NCBI GenBank assembly: GCA_018894105.1
Contig: CM032123.1
Coordinates: 23,971,744 to 24,035,743, forward strand
Source of the DNA: Jacaranda mimosifolia
Lineage: Eukaryota; Streptophyta; Magnoliopsida; Lamiales; Bignoniaceae
Length of the DNA stretch: 64,000 bases
Direction of reading: 5' to 3'
Each line of letters opens with the position of its first letter. The first letter of the stretch is position 1. The notes below the pieces were generated by a model. That model had not been told where the DNA came from. It saw only the letters and a list, made by a program, of their open reading frames with translations, and did no database searches. Below, one piece after another: positions 22,808-34,845 of the stretch. Position numbers and translations under genes: made by a program.

Positions 22808-24150
22808 CCCTAAAGCCAATTCCCTATAGTCTTAAGACCCATCTTCTCAAGATGTCCTCCAAAGACATTTTGCAATAGAGGTTTAGTCAGTGGATCTGCT
22901 ATATTCTTTTCCAAGGCAACCCTTTCCACTCGAATTCACCTCTATTAATGATCTCCTGAATCAAATGATATTGCCTCAAAATGTACTTGGATCGTTGATT
23001 AGATCTTGGCTCTTTAGCTTGCGCTACCGCCCTATTGTTGTCATAGAAGACAACTACTAGCTCAGCAATGCTAGGCACTACATTAACTATTGGATGAAGT
23101 TTTTTCATCCAAACACCTTCCTTTGCAGCTTCCAAAGCCGCAATATATTATGCCTTTGTGGTTGAATTGATCATGTTGTCTTGTTTGGAACTCTTCCAAT
23201 TGACCACACTGCCATTAAGATAAAATATAAATACAGAAATGGATTTTAGGTCATCTACATTAGATTAGAAAGTAGAATCCAAAAACCCTTTGAGTTTCAA
23301 TTCTCCATTGTAGTATACTAAAAATAAGTCCTTAGTCCTTTTCAAGTACTTAGGGATTATTTTAACGACTATCTAGTGACATTCAATGGGGTCGGATTAG
23401 AATCGACTCATAACACTTAGATGTGTGCCACATCCGATCTTGTTCTAACATTTCTCTCTCATTCCCAATGAGAAGAACGTCATCAACATAAAGAATATTA
23501 AACTGTATGCTACACCCATTAGCCTTCTTGTACACATAAGGTTCACACACATTTTTGACAAAGCCAAATGATTTAACTGTTTTATTAAAACGTATGTTCC
23601 AACTTCAGAACGACTATTTGAGTATATAAATGGATCTCTGGAGTTTGAAAACCTTTTGCTCACTCTCTTTGGATGTAAAACCTTATGGTTGTTCCGTATA
23701 GATTTCTTCTTCAATGTTTCCATTGAGGAAAGAGATTTTCAAATCTATTTGCCATATTTCATAGTCATAATATGCGGCTATGGCAAGTAAAATCAGAATA
23801 GACTTAGGGATTGCTACCGATGAAAAGGTTTCCTTGAAATCGATACAAGGTCTTTAAGTATAACCTTTTGCCACTAGTCTTGCCTTAAAGATTATTACCT
23901 CTCAATCAACTCCTAGCCTTCACTTACAGAACCACTTGCAAACAACGGGAACTATTCCCTCCAATGGATCTACCAAAGTCCATACTCTGTTGGAGTACGT
24001 GGAATCCATTTTGGATTTCATGGCTTCAAGCCAATGTCCTGAGTTTATGTCCAACATAGCTTCCTTATAGGTCTTCGGATTGCTATTTGATTGGCCCATT
24101 TCAAGAAAAAATTCATACCTTTGGGTTGCTTCTTAATTAGGTCCGATCTT
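22808..24150 (-). pseudogene. copia reverse transcriptase and RNase H, copy B
   Basis: RNase H is open at 23135-22899 (EAAKEGVWMKKL then VVVFYDNNRAVAQAKEPRS). At about 23441 some 290 bp are missing compared with copies D and E, from just after YVDD to the RT/RNase H connection. YVDD is encoded at about 23479-23490. RT upstream (23723-24010) has frameshifts. The Trp codon of VSWK and several Gln codons are changed. Inactive. Confidence 0.8.
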
Positions 24151-25430
24151 CCTAGAGGTCATGTGTAAGGCTCTTATTGCTCACTTATTTCTACTACTTG
24201 TGGGATTTGGTGATCATTTTGAACTTCATCAAGTTCAACAACAATGCCATTTCTATCTAATAAAAATTACTTTTCCAAAAAGTAGGTGTTCCTCAAAACA
24301 AACCTCTTTTGTTTCGAGGGATCGTAAAAATAATAACTCAAATACTCTTTTAAGTATCCCACAAACTTGCACAAGGTGGATCTACTATCAACTTGTCTCC
24401 CAATAATCGCTTGACGTAAGCGGGAGACCCCCAAACCTTAAGATGATGGTAAGAGGGTGCTTTACCATACCACATCTCATGCAGTGTTTTTAGCATCGAC
24501 TTTGAAGGTACTATATTTAGTAACTTCGCTGCCATTGTTAAGGCGAATCCTCGAAAGGATATAGGCACATTGAAAAGGTTTATCATAGAACGTACCATGT
24601 CTAATAAGGTGATTTCTCCTTTGGCTACTCCATTGTGTTAGGGTGTGTAGAGTAGAGTCCGTTGAGAGAGAATCATATTCTCCTTTAGATAATCTAAGAA
24701 TTCGGTACTTAAGTATTCTTCCATGGATCCGATCGAAGAGCTTTAATACCAAGTCCTTTTTTCTTGTCTACTTCGTTCATATACTCTTTGAACTTTTCAA
24801 AGGCTTCGGACCTGTACTTTATAAGATATACATGTCTGAATTGAGTATAATCATCGGTGAAGGTGATGAAGTAAGAATAGCCTCATCTTGCACTAACTCT
24901 TAGTAGGCTACAAACATCCACATGATCTAAAGGACTTGTGGTACACTCCGTTTGTCCTACAAAAGAAGCCTTGGTCATTTTTCCATTCAAACAAAACTTG
25001 CATGTAGGAAAGTCTTCAATAGCAATAGCATTTAGTGCTTCGAGAGCCTCTAACTTGTTCATCCTATTTTTAGAGATATGTCCAAGTCTTGTATGCCATA
25101 AAATAGCATCTTCTTGGTTATCTAATTTTCTTTTACTTGATTGAATGTGCATCAATGAAGATTGAGAATCAAGTATGTACAATCCATTATGTAATATACC
25201 TTGTGCAATTAAAGAACCATTCTTTAATGTCTTCAACATCCTATCTGATATAGAAAAATCATATCGTTGATTATCTAAAATGGGAATAGAAATAATGTTC
25301 TTAACAAGATTGGGTACATAATAACAAGGATCAATTACAATGCAAGCATTCTCCAAGTCTAACTTCATAATGCCTTGGACAATGGTAGCAACTCTTGCTC
25401 TATTTCCTAGGCAGAGGATCATATCCCTTT
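24151..25430 (-). pseudogene. copia integrase with HHCC pre-integrase, copy B
   Basis: A 179-codon open stretch at 25422-24883 holds the end of protease (LGNRARVATIVQG), the pre-integrase domain and a near-complete HHCC zinc finger (WHTRLGHI ... CKFC). It leads into the first catalytic Asp region (HVDVCS). The rest (24882-24350) is split by frameshifts. The catalytic-Glu block near 24610-24628 has lost a base relative to VAERRN. Confidence 0.8.
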
Positions 25431-26350
25431 CATTGAGATTCTTTCTTCTTTCGATCCCTTATAATGAATTACAAATGTGATAACCACATGCAGTATCAAA
25501 TACCCATGAGGAAGAATTAGTCGTCAAGTGCACTTCAATAAAGTACACACCCTTCCCAAGGGTGCCAAGGTATTCCTTGGAATTCCTTTTTCAATGGCAC
25601 TTTTCGCCTCAATAGAAACAAGTAGGATCAGTTTTAGCCTCTCTTTTTTTCTTGACTACCTCCGAACTCTTTAAGGGTTGCTTTTCTTTTGACAAAGAAC
25701 TATTCTTCCTTTTGCCTTCATTTCTAGGACCTCTAGGGCCCTTAGACTTAGAGGTGGAAGCAAGCGTAAAAGGCTTTTTCTTTTTCATCATTGCCTCGAC
25801 GGTCACCAATATATTCACCAATTCATTAATCATTACTTCTTGCTTGGACATATTAAAGTTAATAATGAATTGGTCGAATAAGGAGGGTAATAACTGTAGG
25901 ATCAAATCCATATAGAGATCGTTGTCTATGATAACATCTAGTTGTCCAAGCTTCTCAATGAATCCAATCATCTTGAGCTCGTGATCATGGACATTTGAAC
26001 CCTCAACCATCCTAGACCTAAAAAGTTCTCTAGACTAAGTGAACATTTGGTGTCTTCTTGTAGGTGTGTATAGATCTCACTAGCATGCTTTATATGTTCT
26101 TTTGGAGCTCATTGGTCATGGAAGCCATTATAAGGCAACTCGCTTGTAGATCATCATTTACAAGCTTAGTGAACAATTCATAGGCCTCATCGGTGGGGTC
26201 ATCACCCAAGGTGTCCGGCGGATTTTGATCAAGCGCATAGGTTCTGTTTTTGGAGTTTAGAAAAATTTTGAGGTTTCTCAACCAATAATAGATGTTTGGC
26301 CCGATAAGTTTATTAGTTTCCAAAATAGTGTAGAGTGAATTCTTAGCCAT
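25431..26350 (-). pseudogene. copia Gag and protease, copy B
   Basis: Gag starts at 26350 (MAKNSLYTILETNKLIGPN) and is open to about 26094. It is then frameshifted and open again at 26010-25609 (SNVHDHELKMIGFIEKLGQL, basic KSKGPRGPRNEGKRK). It ends at a stop inside the zinc knuckle (TCFY then stop). Two breaks only, so the reading is clear. Confidence 0.8.
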
Positions 26351-27687
26351 TTTTTTTAAAGATTTTGAAAATCTACAAGAGGCAAAAAAGAAAAGTATAA
26401 GCATATGATTGAATATTGATATTGAAAACATGTTTATGATCTTTTAAGCATATTTTTCTCCCACTATTTTATGAAATCCTACATTCCCTAGAAGAATTCG
26501 GGAAATCATATTTCCTAGTGAGAATCAAGACCTTAAAGACTTGTAGTAGACCCTTGTGACCAAGTGCATATGCACAAATAATCCAAAGGTAAGCAACTTT
26601 TGCTAATTGCATCCCCATGCAACTCTTGATATATTTTACCTCACTTTCCATGTAGATCCCCGTAACCGAATGACCTCTACTTTACTAAGTGTTAAGTTGA
26701 ACCTACAACTCCACAACATCCCCTGCATCGGACTGTATAATGTATAGAAAGCTTCAAACCAAATGTGCACATATGCTAAGTATATGATCACAACTTTCCA
26801 TCTAACTGTGACCCCCGTGACCAAATGTATATCACACAAAGATAGTAGCGTCGTCATGCCATATATTGTTTGTAGAAGACATGGATTAATTAAAACTCCT
26901 TTTAATTTATATCCATTTTGATTTAATATTTGAAAGCATTTAGACATTCTAAGTGGAGGGTTTTTCTTACTTGCAAAGATCTCATCAATTTTATCTTCTT
27001 ATTTAGATTTTCAATATCCTAACCATGCATTTCATACACTAATAGGATATGGAAAGTATAAATAAGTATATGCGCCTAGCATGTTTCTAGGGTGGGATGA
27101 CCAAGACCTTAACCAAGTGGTGCACTTAGAGCCCTAGTTGCACCACCTAGTTGGTTTTAAGTGGTTAATTAAATCTAGCAGTTACATGATTGTATCCCCA
27201 TACATTCGTGAGTCTTCATGCCTCCAATAGTTTTCTTTGCTCCTTGCAACATTTACATGAGAATGAAATCCTCACTCATAGTGATTTTACTCTAATAACA
27301 TTTACAAGATAGAAATTAAGAGTCATGCAAGCCCCAATTTAATACAATGCTTTTCAACAACTTGAAACAAATAAAATCAATATTCAAGTCTCATGATCAT
27401 CCCCGTTCATTCATTATCCATTCAATGATTAAATGAACAATAAATAAATCTAGAATTAACATTCATTTCCCAATAATTAAAGGTTTATCTCATAAATAAT
27501 TAATTGGTCAAGCAAGATCAAGCGTTCTAATTATGCATCATTATTGAAGATTAACTTTAACAAGTTTTTCAAATCAAACAAAAATGTCAAACATAATTTT
27601 GAGAACTTGCACAACACTTGTGCATCAATATAGTATGATTGAAAACACTTTTAGTCACAAAAACAACACAAAAAACTGACTTGACTA
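26351..27687 (-). other. leader of copy B (distal part deleted)
   Basis: Non-coding leader between gag and primer site, homologous to 38635-40616 (D) and to E's leader. It holds four motif sites on the - strand: 26811-26832, 26719-26736, 26658-26678 and 26551-26572, sharing the core TTGGTCACGGG or a relative. It breaks at 27687, where + strand LTR begins; about 650 bp plus the primer site are missing compared with D. Confidence 0.75.
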
Positions 27688-28836
27688 GAATGGTTCTCCA
27701 AAAGCTTTCACTTCGGCCAATTACATTTCCTACTTGATGAAGAAGAATTTTCTAAAAGTTAGAAAAACACTCCTAGTGGACTGATTTTGAGGTTGGCGAA
27801 ATTGAGGTCAATTTTGGCTTGAATAATTTAATTGTTAAATTGATCAACTAATTTAAGGAGTTAAATTAGACCAATAATTAAGGAGTTAATTATTTGGTGC
27901 AACATAACCATCAATTGGTCAAGTTAGCGAAAAGAGTTAAGCTAACTGACTTAAGAGCTAAGTCAAAGGTTAATTAATTAAATTAAAGTATTTAATTTAA
28001 TTAATAGAATCTATTTTTGGAGTGAAAATTCAAATGAAAGGTTCATTTGGTGTGGCATTTTAATTAATTTGAAATTAGATTCCAAATGAAATTGAAATGC
28101 ATACAAAATTCAAATTTAAATTTGAATTGCAACTTGCCAACTTGCAATGCCAAGTTGGTGGTCACCTTGAGGAAGGCGTGATGCCACCTTGGCATCACAC
28201 CATCCTCACTCTATATATAAATATATAGAGAGAGATAGGCGGCTACTTGATCACATTGTGAAGCATTAGATTCTTTTATATTTTTCCTCCAACTCTCAAA
28301 ATGTTGCCTCATATGTTGAAGCTTTGCTTCCTCTTTTCTTCTCCTACCTCAAATCAAGTCTTCATCTCTGCAAATCTCCTTTCTATTGTCCAGCTAATAT
28401 TAAGGAGATTAAGATGTAGCATTGGTGTGTAGATCATAACAATTAGAGGCAAGAAAATTGAATTGCTTACTTTTGGAGATCTATTGTTAGGGTAGTCCAT
28501 TTGGTGAATTTTTTTTCTACCACTTCCCTACGGTGTTTTGAGCTGAATTTTTTATAGTAGATTCATCAAGGAGTTGAGAATATATTGTAATTTTTTGGAA
28601 ATTTTGGAGAAGTTTGGATCGGGCAAAAGTTGTACCCAATCTGCTGTGCCGCTATGTGACAGTTTCTGCCAGTTGGAGTCATCTTCAACATCTCCTTGGT
28701 TTTTGAGTGAATTAAGGTAATCTTGTTTCCTAATCTGAATCGTCAGCATCTTTAGATCCTTAGTGGCATGTGTAGCCTAGTTAATTTGCAGTTTTAATAC
28801 TTTGATTATTGGATCCTAGTGCTACATATGCCTTCA
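27688..28836 (+). repeat. LTR, 5'-truncated
   Basis: 3' half of a + strand LTR, from about the CTAGAATGGTTCTCC landmark to TATGCCTTCA. It includes the hairpin array (27800-28010), an 11-bp dyad with one mismatch (28175-28201) and a TATA run (CTATATATAAATATATAG, about 28210-28228). Its first kilobase and the neighbouring part of copy B are missing, consistent with one deletion. Confidence 0.85.
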
Positions 28837-29253
28837 ACTCGAATCGCGATCCGAAGACCTATGAGGAAGCTATGTTGGACATAGACTTGGGACATTGGCT
28901 AGATGCTATGAAATTCAAAATGGACTCCATGTACTCCAACAAAGTATGGACTTTAGTAGATCCACAGGAGGGAATAGTTCCCATTGGTTGCAACTGGATC
29001 TATAAGTGTATACTTGGAGTTGATGGAGAGGTAAGGACATTTAAAGCACGACTAGTGGCAAAAGGTTACACTCAAATACCCGGTATCAATTTCAAGAAAA
29101 CCTTTTCACCGGTCACAATGCCTAATCCATTCTGATTTTACTTGCCATAGCTGCATATTATGATTATGAGGTATGGCAAATGGATGTAAAAACAACTTTG
29201 GTCAGTTGAAATATTGAAGAAGAAATGTATATAGAGCAACCACAAGGTTTTAC
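28837..29253 (+). pseudogene. copia RT N-terminal fragment between two LTRs
   Basis: + strand, open at 28809-29135: DPKTYEEAMLDIDLGHWLDA, the RT N-terminus, through FKARLVAKGYTQIPGINFK; it continues frame-shifted through the motif-A region to 29253. It is bounded by an LTR end on the left and an LTR start on the right, with no gag, integrase, RNase H, primer site or polypurine tract. Confidence 0.85.
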
Positions 29254-31465
29254 TGTTGGAATAGTGCCCAACAAGCCAATAAGATTGGCCTTGTAAAAGC
29301 AATTTCCTTATGAAACAATTTTGATTGAATGATATTGTATATATAACCATCTTCATCTTATGCTCTTTATTAATTCACTCGCATTTGGATGAAGCCTTTA
29401 GATCACTCAAGACTACAGGACTTGGTTCGATGACCATGGAAGAAGTCTTACGCAGTCGTGATCTTAAATCTTCCAAGTCATAGGATCTTATGAGATATGG
29501 CATCTAAGATTCGGATAGACTTGCACTAACGATGCATAAATTTAAGAGTTGGATATTGCTCCATTCCATGAGCAACCATATGAGATATATGTGCATGTTA
29601 GTGGATGCTCTTTACAGAACAAAGCATTGAAGACCCACTGAAGAATCTACTGGATAGCCGTAGTGGCAAGTTCTCCCGCTTACGCTAGTGCATATTATTA
29701 GTCCTCTGACGTAAGGATCCATGGTAACCTTGTGTTTGGTCCTCATGCTTTGACTCTTCCTTGACCACTTAGCAAGTCTTTCGGGTTGAGACTAGGTATG
29801 AGCTACTAGGCATAGAGGTTTGTGAGATCCAAGATGGAATATGACTCATCACTTTTGTGAAGGACGAGTATATCTCCTATGTGTTCCATAATTATCGATT
29901 CCAAGAAATCATTGCGCAAGGTGGTATGGCAATTTAGAAAAGGAATTTTCCAAAGATGAGGTCATACAAAGGAATCGAGCATTGAAAATAGAGACATAGT
30001 ATCAAAGTTGTTAGGGAGTCGACAAATATCTTGTCCTAGGCCTCTTTTGGGAGCTAGGAGACAAAAGGATCGTATTTGCATGGTAAGCATAGAGCTATAA
30101 TGGTTCTCCAAAAGCATTCATTTCGGTCAATTAATTGGGCTTCTTGGGCTTGAGGTTGGACATCGACCATAGAGATTGGGTACTCTTCAATTAATGAGAT
30201 TAATTGAATTAAGTTGATTTGTTTAAAAGTATTTTAAACTAAAATGAATATATGATATTCAAAATTCATAAGGAGTTGTGAGCCCATGTCTAATGAATGG
30301 TAGAACCTATTGGGTCACACACAAAATCCAATTAGCTTCCAAAGATGGAGAAGGAATTTTTCTAAAAGTTAGAAAATTACTCCTAGGTGACAGATATTGA
30401 GGTGCCAAATTGAAGGCCAATTTTTGGCTTGATTAATTTAAGTGTTAAATTAATCGACTAATTTAAGGAGTTAAATTAGACCAATAATTAAGAAGTTAAT
30501 TATTTGGTGCCAAGTGACCATCAATTGGTCAAGTTAATTTAAGGAGTTAAATTAACAAACTGAAGCTTAAGGAGTTAAGCTTGTTGACTTAAGAGTTAAG
30601 TCAAAGGTAAATTAATTAAATTAAAGTGTTTAATTTAATTAATGCGAATAATTATTTTTGGAGGGAAGAATAAAATGAAGAGCTCATTTGAGTTGGCATT
30701 TTAATTAATTTGAAATGAGATTCCAAATTAAATTAAAATGCACACGAAATTTAAATGAGATTTGAATTCAAATTTGCCACATTGGCACCCCACTTGGCCG
30801 CCTCCCTCATGGAAGGTGTGGCATCACACCATCCAACATCTATATATAAATATAGAGAGGGGGAGTTCAGCCACTTTGCAAAAGGTGTGAAGAAGTAGAT
30901 TTTTTCACAATTCCCTCCAAAACTCTATTTCCAAACATTACTTCATGTGTTGAGGCTTTGTTTTGTCTTCTTCTAGTACGTCAAAAATTGGCCTTCACCA
31001 TTGATATATACTCATTTTCTCCATCTAAAAGTGAGTGGAATTTTTAGTATCAATTGGTGTGTGGATCATTTCAATAGAAAGAAGGGTATGATTTGCTAGC
31101 TTTGGAGATCTACTGGAACAGAGAAGTCACTTGATGAATTTTTTCCGAGCGATCCAGATCTATTTTTGCTCAAATTTTTTTATATAGACTTAATCAAGTA
31201 GTTTATAAGTTCCATATTTATTTTCGTGATTTTTGGATCACTCTAACTGAGGCAAACGTTTCTAGTTCTTCGTTGTGCCAGAGTCTGCCAGAATCTGGAT
31301 TGGTGAAGTGTTCACCTTTGTGACCTTGTAAATTTGCTTTTTGAGGTAAATCTCTAACTAAATCTGAATTTTAAGCATGAATATATCCATTTTAGGTTTT
31401 AAGAACTAGTTAATTTGAGCTTTTCAAGTTTCAATTATTGGATCCTAGTAGCTTACTAATCTTCA
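29254..31465 (+). repeat. full-length LTR (copy G) with best-preserved hairpin array
   Basis: 2,212 bp, TGTTGGAATAGTGCCC to CTAATCTTCA. It carries the clearest hairpin array (30431-30643) and additional perfect hairpins at 30186-30208 (10-bp arms, loop GAG), 30221-30239 (8-bp arms, loop GTA), 30246-30260 (6-bp arms, loop ATG) and 30358-30376 (8-bp arms, loop AAG). TATA region about 30838-30855. No matching 5-bp duplication: left flank TTTAC, right flank ATGAG. Confidence 0.9.
30431..30643 (+). repeat. array of eight consecutive perfect hairpins
   Basis: In order (arms / loop): 30431-30455 GATTAATTTAA, 11 bp, GTG; 30458-30479 CTAATTTAA, 9 bp, GGAG; 30483-30504 AATAATTAA, 9 bp, GAAG; 30515-30531 TGACCA, 6 bp, TCAAT; 30533-30556 GTTAATTTAA, 10 bp, GGAG; 30563-30582 AAGCTTAA, 8 bp, GGAG; 30584-30604 TTGACTTAA, 9 bp, GAG; 30611-30643 ATTAATTAAATTAAA, 15 bp, GTG. 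Each right arm is the exact reverse complement of the left. Hairpins are separated by 0-10 bp. Equivalent arrays occur in every LTR of the window. Confidence 0.95.
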
Positions 31466-31840
31466 ATGAGGAGTTTCTTGTGATCCACCTGCGGGAACAG
31501 TCTCTTTTCAATTTTATTCAAGGAGATCCAGGATAATTTTTGAGATGAAATTTATTCCAAGTACTTCCTCAAGGTGTTGAGCATCTACTGGAATGTTTTC
31601 AGCATTTTTGGAGAGTTCTGAATCGGTCAAAAGTAGCTCGCTTCTTGCTCCCCCACTGTCTAGCAGATTCTATTTGAAGGAGGAGTTCTTCAATCTACCT
31701 TTGGAGTTGTGCTCTTAAGGTAAATCTTCAACCAAATCTGAATTCTAAAGCATGTTAAGATCCTTGTTAGCTTATAAATCACTAGTTTATTTAAGCTTTT
31801 GAAGTTTTATTATTGGATCCTAGTGCATTACTTGCCTTCA
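31466..31840 (+). repeat. second LTR 3' end, start of copy E
   Basis: After a 15-bp filler, about 360 bp repeat the terminal part of the LTR, from GATCCACCTG to ACTTGCCTTCA, and lead into the primer site. This is the surviving 3' end of E's 5' LTR. It duplicates the end of the LTR at 29254-31465. Confidence 0.8.
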
Positions 31841-31842
31841 AG

Positions 31843-31855
31843 TGGTATTGGAGCC
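31843..31855 (+). promoter_or_regulatory. primer binding site, copy E
   Basis: TGGTATTGGAGCC, two bases after the LTR end. Plant copia elements use initiator-Met tRNA, whose complement is TGGTATCAGAGC; this copy differs at two core positions. Spacing (AG between LTR and site) is the same as in copy D. Confidence 0.8.
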
Positions 31856-32620
31856 TTTTTCATGCTTTGATTTGGATTTTTTTTGTTTTTGATTGATTCA
31901 TTTGATGAATTGATCTTATTATCCAAATACTTAATGCATTCGATGGATTGGAGTGTTTGGATGATTTATTGTGAAGCTCCTTGATTGATGAATTGAAAGC
32001 ATGCTAATATGTGTTTCAAGTGTTAATTCATATGATTAGTATGTTTTAATTCATAGCTATTAATGTTGAATATTGATTTAGCATCAATTGATGTTATATG
32101 TTGATATAGCATGTTAAATCTGACCTTAATGTGTATTGGTCATTTTTGGATCCAATTTGATTCGAGTTTTGTGGGAGACTTTTGGAGAATTTGATTCTCA
32201 CTTGAACTTGTTTTTGAAGCCGATTTGAGCACTTGATATTTCAATTTTAAAAAGTGTTTTAAATATGAAATTTCATCTATAATATGTGTTTTAATGTTTA
32301 GGAGGCGTTCCAAATTTTTTGGTGCACAAAAGTTGAACAAAAAATGAGTTGACTCGATCCAAACCCAGAAATGGGGCAAGTTGCCATGCCCAGCCAGGCA
32401 CTAGCTAGGCAGTATGCACACTTGTTGCTAGGCCATGCAGTTGGGCTAGGGTAGCAATGCCCAATTTCAGGTTGGATAAGCTTTGACCAATTTTTTGTGT
32501 TCCTTTAGTCACCAAAAGTGTTTTCTTTCACATGTAATAGATGCACAAGTGTTGTGCAAATTCTCAAAATTATGTTTGACATTTTTTATTGCTTTTAAAA
32601 CTTGTTAAAGTTAATCTCCT
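31856..32620 (+). other. leader part 1 of copy E
   Basis: Non-coding. It includes a GC-richer segment (about 32370-32480) that matches the position of the GC-rich hairpin of D's leader (40014-40092). Ends at TTAATCTCCT, the left target copy of D. Confidence 0.7.
32616..32620. repeat. left target duplication of copy D (CTCCT)
   Basis: Identical to 42804-42808. Confidence 0.9.
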
Positions 32621-34832
32621 TGAAGGTGTGTATGGCACTAGGATCTAAATATTTTGAAAAAACCTGAATGTAACTAACCCACACACATCCCCAAGGATCA
32701 AAACATGCATAGGAATCATATTCAGAGAAGTGAAATACCTTGGTGAAAATAGAAAATTCAAGGAGCAAGAAAAACTCTCTTAAACCATTGAAGAAGTTTC
32801 TCACTGGTGTAGTAGAATCACCATAATTTTTCCCTTGGTTGGACTCCTCTTTTTAAGTTGAAATTTTTAACGGAATGTCACCACATCCTTAGGATACAAC
32901 ACTCCAAAAATCATCCAAAACATAATACCAAAAGGCCTCCCAGAATTCGGTCCAAGTAGCTGCCAGAACTACCTCAAACAAGAGCAATAGCAGCTAAACA
33001 GTTGGCCTCTAATGACATAGTCCACACACCATAACAAGGAATTGTTCTCTACAAAATGGCTGGAGATATTTGCAGAGAAAGGAAGAGAGGAGGCTTAGAA
33101 AATGGAGGTCGAAGATGAATGAGGTTGGAGAGAATAATGGGGATGTTAATGATTAGATGCCTACTATCCAAGTTGTTGGGAGAATAATTGACACCTAGCA
33201 ATCACTCTTGCACGTTCAAGAAGCCCTCATCTCCTCTTATATCTATATATAGGAGTGGGATGGTGTGTGGTCCTCAAGGAGAGGGTGCCACGTGTCCATG
33301 CTGGTAGCCACTAACAATTAATGTTAATGTGAATTTGAATGTCATTTGGAATTTGCATTCATGTCATGAAATGTCTTCCAAATAAATTCTAATTCCATAT
33401 TAAATGAACCCCTTCATTTAATAATATTCTCCAAATATAACTCTCCAATTTAATTATATTAAATACTTTAATTTAATTAATAATGCTTTGGCTTAAGTCA
33501 AAGTGCTTAACTCCTTAAGCAAGTTAAAATTAATTTAACTTTTAAATTAATTTGACCAATTGATAGTCATGTGGCATCAATTAATTAAGAGTTAATTAAT
33601 TAATCTTAATTAAAATCTTAAATTAAATTAGCCAATTTAACTCTTAAATTGATCAGGTCAAAATGACTACAATTTTCACCTCCTTCAAATTTGGTCATGA
33701 ATTTTCTAACTCTTAGAAAATTCTCCTTATTTCAATAGGTCATGTTATTGGCTTTTATATGTAACCCATTAAGTTCTACCATTCATTGGACATGGGCTCA
33801 CAACTCCTTGTGACTTATTAAATATCAAATATTCACATTAGTTTAAACTCCTTTAAACTAAGCGACATAATTCAATTAATCTTATTAATTGAATATTACC
33901 CAATTTTCATGGTCGATGTCCAACCTCAAGCCTATGGAGCCCAACTGATTGGCCAAAATGAATGCTCTTGGAGAACCATTCTAGCATTATGCATACCATG
34001 TAAATACGGTTTATTCATTTTCTATCTCCCGAAAAAGGCCTAAGGAAAGATATTAGTTGGCTCCCTAATAGCCTTAATACTATGGTTCTACTCTTAATGT
34101 TCAATTCCCTTAGTGACCTCATCTGTGGAAACACCTTCCAAATTGTCACATCACCTTGTGCAAGAATTTCTTGGAATCGATCATTATAGAATACATAGGA
34201 GATGCACTCACCCTTCCTAAAAGCAAGGAGTCGGATTCCATCTTGGATCTCACAAACCTCCATGCCTAGTAGCTCATGCCCAATCTCAACTTGAGTGGCC
34301 CACTAAGTGACCAAGGAAGAGTCAAAGCATAAGGACCAAACACAATGTTACCATAGATCCTGAGCTCCAAGGATGAATAATATGCACTAGCATATGCTGG
34401 AGAACTTGCCACTACGACTATCTAGTAGATTCTCTGGGTGGGCCTTTAGTACCTTGTTCTCTAATAAGCAAATACTAACATGCATCCATATCTCATATGG
34501 GATTGCTCATAGAACGAAGCAACATCGAACCCTTGGATTTATACATCGTTAGTGCAAGTCTATCCGGGTCTTAGATGCCTCATCTCGTAAGATCGTATGA
34601 CTTGGAAGATTTAGGATCACAATCGTTAAAGCTTATTCCATGATCACCATCTAATGCGTGATCAAGTCCCGTAGTCTTATATGATCTAAGGGCTTCATCC
34701 AAATGCCAATGAAGTAAATAAATAGCATAAGATGAAGATGGCCATATAACGAATATCATTCAATCATAATTGTATTACAAGGTAATATTTTACAAGGCCA
34801 ATCTAATTAGCTTGCGAGGCACTATTCCAACA
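32621..34832 (-). repeat. 3' LTR of copy D
   Basis: 2,212 bp, TGAAGGTGTGTATGG to CTATTCCAACA on the given strand. Retains the TATA run (TTATATCTATATATAGG, about 33237-33253). Pair of 40632-42803. Confidence 0.95.
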
Positions 34833-34845
34833 ATCTCCCACTTGC
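34833..34845 (-). promoter_or_regulatory. polypurine tract, copy D
   Basis: ATCTCCCACTTGC on the given strand, directly beside the 3' LTR. Confidence 0.8.

Noticed and set aside
29254..31465. LTR at 29254-31465 as a clean solo-LTR insertion
   Set aside because: Flanking 5-mers (TTTAC and ATGAG) do not match and the host RT does not resume on the right.
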